This document shows positions 35,689-43,095 of a stretch of 64,000 nucleotides of DNA, piece after piece; within the stretch, counting starts at the first letter, position 1, and every line of letters begins with the position of its first letter. A program made the translations under genes and the position numbers. The DNA comes from Streptomyces sp. B93. GTDB taxonomy: Bacteria; Actinomycetota; Actinomycetes; Streptomycetales; Streptomycetaceae. The DNA lies in the NCBI RefSeq assembly GCF_018070565.1, contig NZ_JAGPXL010000022.1, positions 41,846-105,845 on the forward strand, in the 5' to 3' direction. The notes beneath the pieces are model-generated. The model had not been told where the DNA came from, did no database searches, and saw only the letters and a list, made by a program, of their open reading frames with translations.

Positions 35689-36786
35689 ATGGGGACGCTG
35701 ATCGCGGTCGTGGGCAGCGCGGATGCCACCCGCACCTACAAACCGCCGCTCACCGGGGCGGAGACGGTGCCGCGCGCAGGTGAACAGCTCGGCCGGGCGC
35801 TGGCGGACGCCGGATGCGACCTCATGGTCTACTCCAGCGAGGCCCAGTTCGTCGAGGACAGTGTCGTCACGGGCTATCTGTCCCACGACGGCGTCCGGGA
35901 CGGATCCGTCCACGTCCGCCCTCCGTACATGGACGGTGAGACGGACTTCCCGTTGCTGGCCGAACGGCCCGAGGTGTTCGACTTACGCTTCGAGACCGGT
36001 GACGACTGGGAGGTCGCCTTCTACCGGTCGCTGCGCGAGGTGCACGGCGTCGTCCTCATCGGGGGCAACCGGTCCACCCTGGTCACCGGCCTGGTCTGCC
36101 TCACGTTCGGCGTCCCGGTGGTCCCCGTGGCGTGCTTCGGCGGGGCCGCCCGCAGGGTGTGGGACGTCATGAACCGGGTTCCCCACCACGCCACCGCCGA
36201 CGAGGTCTCCGCCATGGGTGCGGAGTGGCACGCCGACCTGGCGCCCCGCCTGGTACGCCTGCTGCTGGCGCAGCAACAGCGCAAGACCGCCGAGGAGCGC
36301 GCGCAGACCCGCGCCCGGCGCGGTGCCGTCTGGCGCAGCGCGCTCGGCATCACCGTCGGCCTGGTCCTGCTGTGCCTCGGGCTCGGAATGGTCCCTTTGG
36401 CCTACGCAGTCGACTCGAACGCCACCGTCAACCTCACCACGCTCATCGTCGGCGCCCTCACCACAGGCGCGGCCGGAGCGATCACGCGCAACACCTTCGA
36501 CCACGGGGAGTCCTGGGCCCGTACGGCGGCCCTGGGCATGTCGGCGGGCGCCGTGGCCTTCCTGCTGTTCGTCTCCGCCCAACTGGCCGCGTCGCCCGGG
36601 ATGCTGGCCGAGGAGGGCGCCAGACGCCTGCTGTTCTTCGTCCTCACGGTGGGGTTCGTGTCCGGCTTCACCTTCGACGCCGTCTACGACCGCCTGAAGC
36701 AGACGGAACCTGCCGCGCCCCAGGCGCCGGGACCGCATACCCCCGTCCCGCAGGTCCCGCCTTCCGACCCGCCCCAGGGAGCGTGA
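35689..36786 (+). CDS. SLOG (LSDAT-type) sensor domain fused to four membrane helices
   Basis: A 365-residue protein. Start ATG 35689 has a textbook GGGGGAGG site; the frame before it belongs to the spacer. Residues 1-165 form a Rossmann-like SLOG domain: LIAVVGSADATR (4-15) and VVLIGGNRSTLVTGL (121-135), then GVPVVPVACFGGAARRVWD. The glycine-rich loop and FGGAARRVW are typical of the prokaryotic LSDAT branch. About four membrane helices follow (215-241, 248-266, 279-300, 312-332) and a proline-rich tail. SLOG domains bind nucleotide derivatives such as ADP-ribose products; in Thoeris the SLOG protein senses the TIR product. The gene lies 83 bases after the NACHT gene. Leu99 is encoded by TTA (35983-35985). 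Confidence 0.85.
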   Translation: MGTLIAVVGSADATRTYKPPLTGAETVPRAGEQLGRALADAGCDLMVYSSEAQFVEDSVVTGYLSHDGVRDGSVHVRPPYMDGETDFPLLAERPEVFDLRFETGDDWEVAFYRSLREVHGVVLIGGNRSTLVTGLVCLTFGVPVVPVACFGGAARRVWDVMNRVPHHATADEVSAMGAEWHADLAPRLVRLLLAQQQRKTAEERAQTRARRGAVWRSALGITVGLVLLCLGLGMVPLAYAVDSNATVNLTTLIVGALTTGAAGAITRNTFDHGESWARTAALGMSAGAVAFLLFVSAQLAASPGMLAEEGARRLLFFVLTVGFVSGFTFDAVYDRLKQTEPAAPQAPGPHTPVPQVPPSDPPQGA

Positions 36787-37119
36787 CGCCCGGCCGGTAA
36801 GAAGCACCACACCCGCGTCAGCAGCCGCCGACCGAGCCAGCGCACGGCGACAGGAAGAGGCCACTGCCTCGACGAGCTGGCCCGCGCCGTCACCGGGGCG
36901 CTCGGCGGCAGGAGCGGTATCGCACCGCGCCTCTACCTGCGCAAGCTGGTCGCCGAGGTCCTGGACCACGTCGACGAGTACGAGGACTTCGCCCCCCGCA
37001 GCCACTACTCCCTCACCCTGCGCACGGTTGAACTCCGCGACACCGAACCCAACGCGGCCAGCGGTACTGCGACCGCCCCGGCGAGCAACGCGGCGGACGT
37101 TCACCTGGACCTGACGTGA
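36787..37119 (+). pseudogene. C-terminal remnant of a BrxD-like (DUF2791) ATPase
   Basis: A frame that continues without a stop from the end of the SLOG gene to TGA 37117-37119 but has no start codon or ribosome binding site. The readable part begins at about 36859 (GHCLDELARAVTGALGGRSG) and continues IAPRLYLRKLVAEVLDHVDE and YEDFAPRSHYSLTL. This resembles the C-terminus of BrxD/DUF2791 P-loop proteins, as I remember them. About 90 residues remain of a protein normally several hundred long; the P-loop part is lost. Its stop overlaps the GTG of the following helicase remnant (GTGA), the arrangement expected of an intact ATPase-helicase operon. Confidence 0.6.
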
Positions 37120-37769
37120 GCGTCCGGATCGACGAGGAGAGCGTGCCCGACGCCATCGACCTGCTCGACCCCGTCATCGGTCACCACGTCGTCAACACCC
37201 TCGGCTGGCCCGCCCTGCGCCCCCTCCAGGCCGAGGCCGTGGCCCCCTGCTCCCCGGCGGGGACGCCCTACTCCTGGCCCCCAAGACGGGCGGCACGCGA
37301 CATCCTCCTGGGGGAAGACCCGCCCGTGCGTCTCACGGGGCGGGCGAAGGCACGCCTGGCGGAGGCCAGGGAGGCGCATCTGGACACGGTGCACCCCGGG
37401 GGTACCGTCATCGCCCGCCGTCCCGACGGGGACGTCCGGTGGTGGACCTGGGCAGGCCATCGCGCCAACGCCACGCTCGCCGCCACCCTGCTGCCCGCGG
37501 TGTCACCCTACCGGCGGGCGCACGCCCACTGGATCCGGCTCCGTGACGACCTCAGCCGTGGGGACTGGGCCACCACCCTGGCCCAGGCGCCCGAAGGCCT
37601 GAGCTTGCCCGAGATCGACGGGCGCGCGGTGCGCGGCCTGAAGTTCGCCGAGGCTCTGCCCGCCAGACTCGCCGAGGCGACACTGGCCGCCCGCACGGTG
37701 GATGAGGCGGGCGCCCGCGCCACCCTCGAAGAGCCAGTTCGGTTCACCAACCTTCAGTCGGAGCCCTGA
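37116..37769 (+). pseudogene. Decayed DEAD/DEAH helicase (BrxHI-like), frameshifted and internally deleted
   Basis: The frame starts at GTG 37116 and reads DLLDPVIGHHVVNTLGWPAL then RPLQAEAVAP, the Q-motif-like start of an SF2 helicase. At about 37241-37250 one base appears lost: the next frame continues LLPGGDALLLAPKTGG (37247-37294), which is the region leading into Walker A (LLLAPTAGGKT in family members). After that the sequence returns to the first frame with DILLGEDPPVRLTGRAKARL and a C-terminal part (VRWWTWAGHRANATLAATLL). All motor motifs between are missing, so about three quarters of the gene is deleted. The 217-codon frame may still be translated but cannot be a helicase. Confidence 0.6.
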
Positions 37770-37827
37770 GTGTGCGTGGTCTCCTCGGCCCAGCTCTGAC
37801 GGACGACACCGGCCCTGCGCGGATGCG

Positions 37828-37882
37828 CCTCGCCCTCGTGGTGGGCAGGGTCGATGACCCGTGACCCACCCCGAGGGCGAGG
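37828..37882. terminator. Long hairpin closing the accessory island
   Basis: CCTCGCCCTCG pairs with CGAGGGCGAGG. Inner arms GTGGG and CCCAC and GGGTC and GACCC continue the stem with small bulges to a 3-base loop. It lies between the helicase remnant and the convergent protease gene and can terminate transcription from both sides. Confidence 0.7.
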
Positions 37883-37915
37883 ACTCTCACGGTGCCTCAA
37901 GTGCCTGACGCGAGG

Positions 37916-39499
37916 TCAGAACTGAAGGGCCCAGGCGTCGATCCGCCCCGTGTCGTACGTCGCGTTGTCGCTGACCCTCAGCCGCCAGGTGCCGTTGGCG
38001 GTCTCCGAGGAGGCGTTGACGGAGTAGGTGGTGTTGATGTTGTCGGAGCTGCCGCCGGTGCCGTAGCCCTTGAGGGTGTACGCCGTGCCGTCGGGGGCGA
38101 TCAGCTGGACCTGGAGGTCACCGATGTAGGTGTGGACGATGTTGACCTCGACCGCCAGGCTGGAGGGCGCGTTGCCGGAGACGCCCGAGACGGTGATCGG
38201 GGACTCGACCGTGGAGTGGTCGGCGATCGCGTAGTCACCGGTGTTCTCGAAGCGCGGGCCGGGCGGGGTGACCGGGCCGCCGCCGACGTACAGCAGGCGG
38301 TTGGGGGAGCCGCTGCCCGGGTTGCCGACCACGTTCGGGGTGGCGGCGGCGACCAGCGCCGAGGACACCTGGGAGGGCGTGGCGGACGGGTTGTCGGCGA
38401 GGTACAGCGCCGCGGCCCCGGCGACGTGCGGGGTCGCCATCGACGTACCGGAGATGGTGTTGGTGGCCGAGTCGCTGGTGTGCCAGGCCGAGGTGATCGA
38501 GGAGCCCGGGGCGAACAGGTCCAGGACCGTGCCGTAGTTGGAGTAGCTGGCGCGGGCGTCGCTCGAGGTGGTGGCGCCGACCGTGATGGCCTCCGTCACG
38601 CGCGCGGGTGAGCGGGTGGAGGCGTTGGTGGACTCGTTGCCCGCCGCGACGGCGAAGGTGACGCCGGAGGCGACGGCGTTGCGCACGGCGGTGTCGAGCG
38701 CGGTGTCCGCGCCGCCGCCGAGGGACATGTTGGCCACCGCGGGCTTGACCGCGTTGCGGGCCACCCAGTCGATACCGGCAACGACCTGAGCCGTCGTACC
38801 GGAGCCGGAGTTGTTCAGCACGCGGACGCCGACGACCCGGGCCTTCTTGGCGACGCCGTAGGCGTTCCCGGCGACCGTGCCCGCGACGTGCGTGCCGTGG
38901 CCGTTGCCGTCCTGGGCGGTGTTGTCGTTGTCGACGGCGTCGTAGCCGTAGGAGGCCCGGCCGCCGAAGTCGCCGTGGCTGATGCGGACACCGGTGTCGA
39001 TGATGTACGCGGTCACGCCCTGCCCGGCGGAGTCCGGGTAGGTGTACGAGCTGTTCAGCGGGAGGTTGCGCTGGTCGATCCGGTCCAGGCCCCACGAGGG
39101 CGGGTTGGGCTGGGTCGCGGCGATGGTGAAGGTGCGGTTCTGGACGACCGAGGCGACGGCCGGGTCGGCGGCGAGACGTTTCGCCTCGGCCTCGGAGGCC
39201 TCGACCTCGTAGCCGTTGAGGGCCTTGGTGTAGGTGCGCTCGATGCTGGCGCCGTACTTCTTGGCCAGCGCGCGGCCCTCGGCGGTGCCCGAACGGGCCT
39301 CGTCCGCCTTGAGGGTCACGATGTAGCTGTCGGCGACGGCGTTGGCCGCGCCCTCGTACTGGATGTGGCCCTCCGTGGCCGGGGCGGCGCCCGCGGGCAA
39401 CGCGGACATCAGGCTCGCGGCGAGGGCCGCGGTGGTGACGGCGCCCAGGGCGGCCAGTCTTCGCCGGGCGGCGAACAGGGGAGTACGCATCACTGCCAT
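37916..39499 (-). CDS. Secreted subtilisin-like S8 protease with P domain
   Basis: A 527-residue extracellular protease. ATG 39499 (MAVMRTPLFAARRRLAALGA) has GGAGGA nine bases upstream. The signal peptide ends near ALPAGAAPA (about 34-41). An inhibitor I9 propeptide follows (about 55-130, with SYIVTLKADEARSG and NGYEVEASEAEAK). The catalytic domain has Asp168 (IIDTG), His201 (GHGTHVAG), Asn288 (AAGNE) and Ser353 (GTSMATPH). The C-terminal 95 residues are a proprotein-convertase P domain (DYAIADHSTVESPITVSG to the end, DTGRIDAWALQF). Proteinase-K-like members of this family degrade protein outside the mycelium. Confidence 0.93.
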   Translation of the reverse strand: MAVMRTPLFAARRRLAALGAVTTAALAASLMSALPAGAAPATEGHIQYEGAANAVADSYIVTLKADEARSGTAEGRALAKKYGASIERTYTKALNGYEVEASEAEAKRLAADPAVASVVQNRTFTIAATQPNPPSWGLDRIDQRNLPLNSSYTYPDSAGQGVTAYIIDTGVRISHGDFGGRASYGYDAVDNDNTAQDGNGHGTHVAGTVAGNAYGVAKKARVVGVRVLNNSGSGTTAQVVAGIDWVARNAVKPAVANMSLGGGADTALDTAVRNAVASGVTFAVAAGNESTNASTRSPARVTEAITVGATTSSDARASYSNYGTVLDLFAPGSSITSAWHTSDSATNTISGTSMATPHVAGAAALYLADNPSATPSQVSSALVAAATPNVVGNPGSGSPNRLLYVGGGPVTPPGPRFENTGDYAIADHSTVESPITVSGVSGNAPSSLAVEVNIVHTYIGDLQVQLIAPDGTAYTLKGYGTGGSSDNINTTYSVNASSETANGTWRLRVSDNATYDTGRIDAWALQF

Positions 39500-39800
39500 C
39501 TGAGGGGTTCCTCCGCAATCGGTGGTGCGCTGGTGGGGGGGCGTGCGGGGGTGGTGCACGGGTGGCACTGACGCACGGATGATCAGGTCCATGTCAATCG
39601 CGGGCGGCATGCCGTGGTGCTGGTTCCGTGCTCGCCTGCCGCGCCGGTGCGTCAGCCGAAAGATTGAGGGATCCACAGGAATTACACAAGGGGCCCTGCG
39701 CGGACGGGAGTCCGAAGAGCGTTGTCAGTGGGCGCCGTTACGGTGGCAGCGACTTGATCGACAAGGCCGTCCGGCGGGGAGCCGGGTGAGGGGGTGCGCA
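39500..39800. promoter_or_regulatory. Divergent region between protease and DUF4132 gene; 9-bp inverted repeat
   Basis: About 300 bases without a gene. CTGACGCAC (39568-39576) is repeated in inverted orientation as GTGCGTCAG (39647-39655). The copies are 70 bases apart and could be two binding sites for one regulator serving both directions. No clear -10/-35 pair was found. Confidence 0.35.
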
Positions 39801-42800
39801 GTGCGTGACGAGGACACGTTCGTGATGCCGGACACCTGGCGGGAGCTGGCCCTCCCGAGGCGGGACGGGGCCCGGCGGGCGGCCGGGGAGCCGCATCCCG
39901 AGGGCCCGGAGCAGGTGACGCGACGGCTGCGGGAGACCGCCGACCGGGTCGAGCGGCTGCTCGCCGAACCCGACAGCGAGCCACGGATCGTCGAGGCGGT
40001 CCGCGCCCATCGGAACGGCACCCCGGATCCGCTGGGCGCGGCCGTCCTGGCCGCGGTGGCGGCCGACTTCGACGTCCGCCAGGGCGTCTTCGTGGACGCC
40101 TGGGCCGCCGCCCACGGCATCCCGTTCGCCGCGCGGGCCGTGGTCGCGTACTTCACCCTCGGGGCGACCGGCGGCGACAGCAGCGGCTACACGGGCTCCC
40201 GGCTGCGCTTCGCGACCGCGCACCACCGCGTCTGCGAGTGGTACCCCCGGCCCCACTTCGCCGACCGCATGCGCGAGTTGCTGGCCGCCACCGACGACGA
40301 CACCTACCGGCGGACCGTCGACGAGCTGGCTGACCTGCGGACCAGCGAGCGCACCCGTATCGCCGTGTCCTACCTGCTGCCCACCGAGCGGGACTGGTCC
40401 ACCGAGTGCACCACGGGCCCGCTCACGGCCGACGAGCAGTTGCGGGCGATGCTGCTGGCCTCGCTGCACTCAGCGGCACAGCTGGCCCACTTCGGCGAAC
40501 GGGTCCGGCTCGCCTGGAACGGCTGGCGCCTGCCGCTCGTCGCCTCCCTCGCCGAGAGCACCGGCCCCGACTTCGCGCCGCTGGTCGCGCACCTGGTCGA
40601 GTACGACCACCCGGACGACTTCGCCGCCGTCCTGGTCGAACTGCCGACGGACGACGCCTTCGGCATCCTCCTCGCCAACGTCGGCCTCAAGCACGTACGC
40701 CCCCACCTGCTGGCGGCGATGGGGCGCTACCCCGTGCGCGCGCTGCGGCTGCTGGGCACGGCGGCCGGCGGCACCGGCAAGGCCGCGCCCAACCTCCGGT
40801 ACCTGCTGGCGGGGCACGTCCGGGCGCACCGGGAACTGACGGCGGCCGTCCTGCCCGGCCTGCCCGCGGAGGTCGCCGCGCGCGTCGAGCCGCTCCTCAG
40901 CGGCGCGGACCGGGTGGCCGACGCCCCCGCCGAGGCGCTGCCCGACCTGCTGGTCAGCCCGCCATGGAGAAGGAAGCGCACGGCGCGCACGGCGCGCAAG
41001 GCGCGCGTGGCGACCGAGGTCACCCTGCCCGAGCCCCGGGTCGCCTGGGCCGCGGGCGAGCAGGAGGACTGGGCGAGCGTCCTCGACGGCCACTGGAGCG
41101 GCCTGCGGGACTGGTCGCGGGAGATCCGGGTCCTCCAGACCGGCGGCGGACGCTCGGGCGTCGGGGACGCCCCGTTGTTCGTCCACGGGCCCGAGGACGT
41201 GGTCAGGCCGCTGCTGGCCCGCTGGGCCCCCGAGTGGTGGTGGGACGGCGAGCGGATGCTCAAGCCGGTCGCCGCCCGGCACGGACTGCACGCGGTGCCG
41301 GTGCTGCTGCTCGGCACCGCCCGGCGCCCGGCCACCATCGGCCCGCTGCTGCTGCCGTATCTGCACGTCGACGTGGCCGGGCGGCTCTGCGACTGGCTGA
41401 CGCGGCTGAAGGCCGTCCGCTCCGTCGCCCGCGCCTGGCTGTCCCGGCACGGTCTGGCCGCCGTCCCCTTCCTCGTCCCGCACGCGGTGGGTCCGGTCGG
41501 CCGGGAGCGCGGTGGCGCCGGTCAGGCGCTGCGGCTGCTGGCCGCCGAGTACGGCGCGGAGACGGTGGTGAAGGCGGCCGACGCGTGCGGGCCGCGGGCC
41601 GCGGACATCGTCGGGGAACTGCTGGCCGCCGACCCGCTGGAGAGCGCGCTCCCGGCCAAGGTGCCCGCCGTCGGCGACTGGGCCGACCCGGCGCTGCTGC
41701 CGCAGATCCTGCTCACCGGGGGCGGCGCCCTGCCCGACGACGCGGTGGGCCACGTCCTGACGATGCTGGCGCTGTCCAGGCCCGGCGAGGTCTACCCCGG
41801 TGTCGACGTGCTGACCGCGCACTGCACCGCGGACTCCCTCGCCGCCTTCGCCTGGGGCGTGTTCGAGCAGTGGCGGTTCAACGGGATGCCCGCCAGGGAG
41901 AGCTGGGCGCTGCACGCCCTGGCCTGGTTCGGGGACGACGGGACCGTCCGCCGTCTCACGCCCGTGCTGCGCGCCTGGCCCGGTGAGAACGCGCACCACC
42001 GGGCCGTGGAGGGCCTGGACGTCCTCGCGGCCATCGGCACCGACCTGGCGCTGGCCCAACTGCACTCCATCTCCCAGCGGGTGCCGTTCAAGGCCCTCAA
42101 GGTCCGCGCCCAGGAGAAGATCACCGAGGTCGCCGAGGGCCTCGGGCTCACCCGGGAGCAGCTCGGCGACCGGCTCGTCCCCGACCTCGGCCTGGACGCC
42201 GACGGCGGCACGGTCATCGACTACGGCACCCGCCGCTTCACCGTCGGCTTCGACGAACGGCTCCGCCCCCTCGTCCGCGACGCCGACGGCAGGCTCCGCA
42301 AGGCGCTGCCCGCTCCCGGCGCCCAGGACGACCCCGGGCTGGCGCCCGCCGAGCGCAAGCGGTTCGCCGCGCTGAAGAAGGACGTCCGCGCCGTCGCCGC
42401 CGACCAGCTGGGGCGGCTGGAGGCGGCGATGGTGACGGGGCGCACCTGGCCCGCCGCCGAGTTCCGTGAGCTGTTCGTGGCGCATCCGCTGCTGTCGCAC
42501 CCGGTCCGCCGTCTGGTGTGGTCGCGGGAGCTGGACGACGAGGTGACCGCGTTCCGGGTGGCCGAGGACCGCACCTTCCGCGGCGTCCACGACGACGAGG
42601 TGACGCTGCCCGAGAAGTCGTCCGTCCGGCTGGCCCACCCGTACCACCTGGGTGACCAGGTGGCCGCCTGGGCCCGGGTGTTCGCCGGCCACGGGATACT
42701 CCAGCCGTTCCCGCAACTCGGCCGGGACGTGCACACCCTCACCGAGGAGGAGGCCGCGGGTGACCGGCTGACCCGGTTCGAGAACACCACCGTCCCGGTC

Positions 42801-43070
42801 GGCAGACTGCTCGGCCTGGCCACCCGGGGCTGGGAGCGCGGGACGCCGGGGGACGCGGGCATCCAGGCCACGTTCTCCCGACGCGTCGACGACGGCCACG
42901 AGCTGGTCTGCGACCTGTCCCCGGGCATCGTCATCGGCATGCCGGACCTGAGGGACGACCAGGTCTTCCGTGCCGTCCGGCTGTTCCCCCGCGGCAGCCG
43001 CCTGGGCGACCTCGACCCGGTCCTGGTCTCCGAACTGCTCGCCGACCTCACCGGGGCGACCGCCCCGTGA
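39801..43070 (+). CDS. DUF4132 domain protein, 1089 aa
   Basis: A large soluble protein starting at GTG 39801 with GAGGGG six bases upstream; the open frame reaches back to 39522 without a ribosome binding site. The C-terminal part from about residue 800 (TVIDYGTRRFTVGFDERLRP and following, with TWPAAEFRELFVAHPLLSHP) matches DUF4132 (related to the MolR C-terminal region). The rest (about 1-790) is helical, with HEAT-like stretches such as LVAHLVEYDHPDDFAAVLVE and RLLGTAAGGTGKAAPNLRYL. No enzymatic residues are known for the family and I assign no function. No signal peptide or membrane helix is seen. It ends 25 bases from the convergent kinase gene. Confidence 0.82.
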   Translation: MRDEDTFVMPDTWRELALPRRDGARRAAGEPHPEGPEQVTRRLRETADRVERLLAEPDSEPRIVEAVRAHRNGTPDPLGAAVLAAVAADFDVRQGVFVDAWAAAHGIPFAARAVVAYFTLGATGGDSSGYTGSRLRFATAHHRVCEWYPRPHFADRMRELLAATDDDTYRRTVDELADLRTSERTRIAVSYLLPTERDWSTECTTGPLTADEQLRAMLLASLHSAAQLAHFGERVRLAWNGWRLPLVASLAESTGPDFAPLVAHLVEYDHPDDFAAVLVELPTDDAFGILLANVGLKHVRPHLLAAMGRYPVRALRLLGTAAGGTGKAAPNLRYLLAGHVRAHRELTAAVLPGLPAEVAARVEPLLSGADRVADAPAEALPDLLVSPPWRRKRTARTARKARVATEVTLPEPRVAWAAGEQEDWASVLDGHWSGLRDWSREIRVLQTGGGRSGVGDAPLFVHGPEDVVRPLLARWAPEWWWDGERMLKPVAARHGLHAVPVLLLGTARRPATIGPLLLPYLHVDVAGRLCDWLTRLKAVRSVARAWLSRHGLAAVPFLVPHAVGPVGRERGGAGQALRLLAAEYGAETVVKAADACGPRAADIVGELLAADPLESALPAKVPAVGDWADPALLPQILLTGGGALPDDAVGHVLTMLALSRPGEVYPGVDVLTAHCTADSLAAFAWGVFEQWRFNGMPARESWALHALAWFGDDGTVRRLTPVLRAWPGENAHHRAVEGLDVLAAIGTDLALAQLHSISQRVPFKALKVRAQEKITEVAEGLGLTREQLGDRLVPDLGLDADGGTVIDYGTRRFTVGFDERLRPLVRDADGRLRKALPAPGAQDDPGLAPAERKRFAALKKDVRAVAADQLGRLEAAMVTGRTWPAAEFRELFVAHPLLSHPVRRLVWSRELDDEVTAFRVAEDRTFRGVHDDEVTLPEKSSVRLAHPYHLGDQVAAWARVFAGHGILQPFPQLGRDVHTLTEEEAAGDRLTRFENTTVPVGRLLGLATRGWERGTPGDAGIQATFSRRVDDGHELVCDLSPGIVIGMPDLRDDQVFRAVRLFPRGSRLGDLDPVLVSELLADLTGATAP

Positions 43071-43095
43071 CCGGGCCGCGGCGCCTGAGGGGGCC

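Noticed and set aside
32215..37769. Integrative element or prophage around the defence genes
   Set aside because: No integrase, transposase, tRNA gene or flanking direct repeat could be found; only the decayed neighbour genes suggest turnover.
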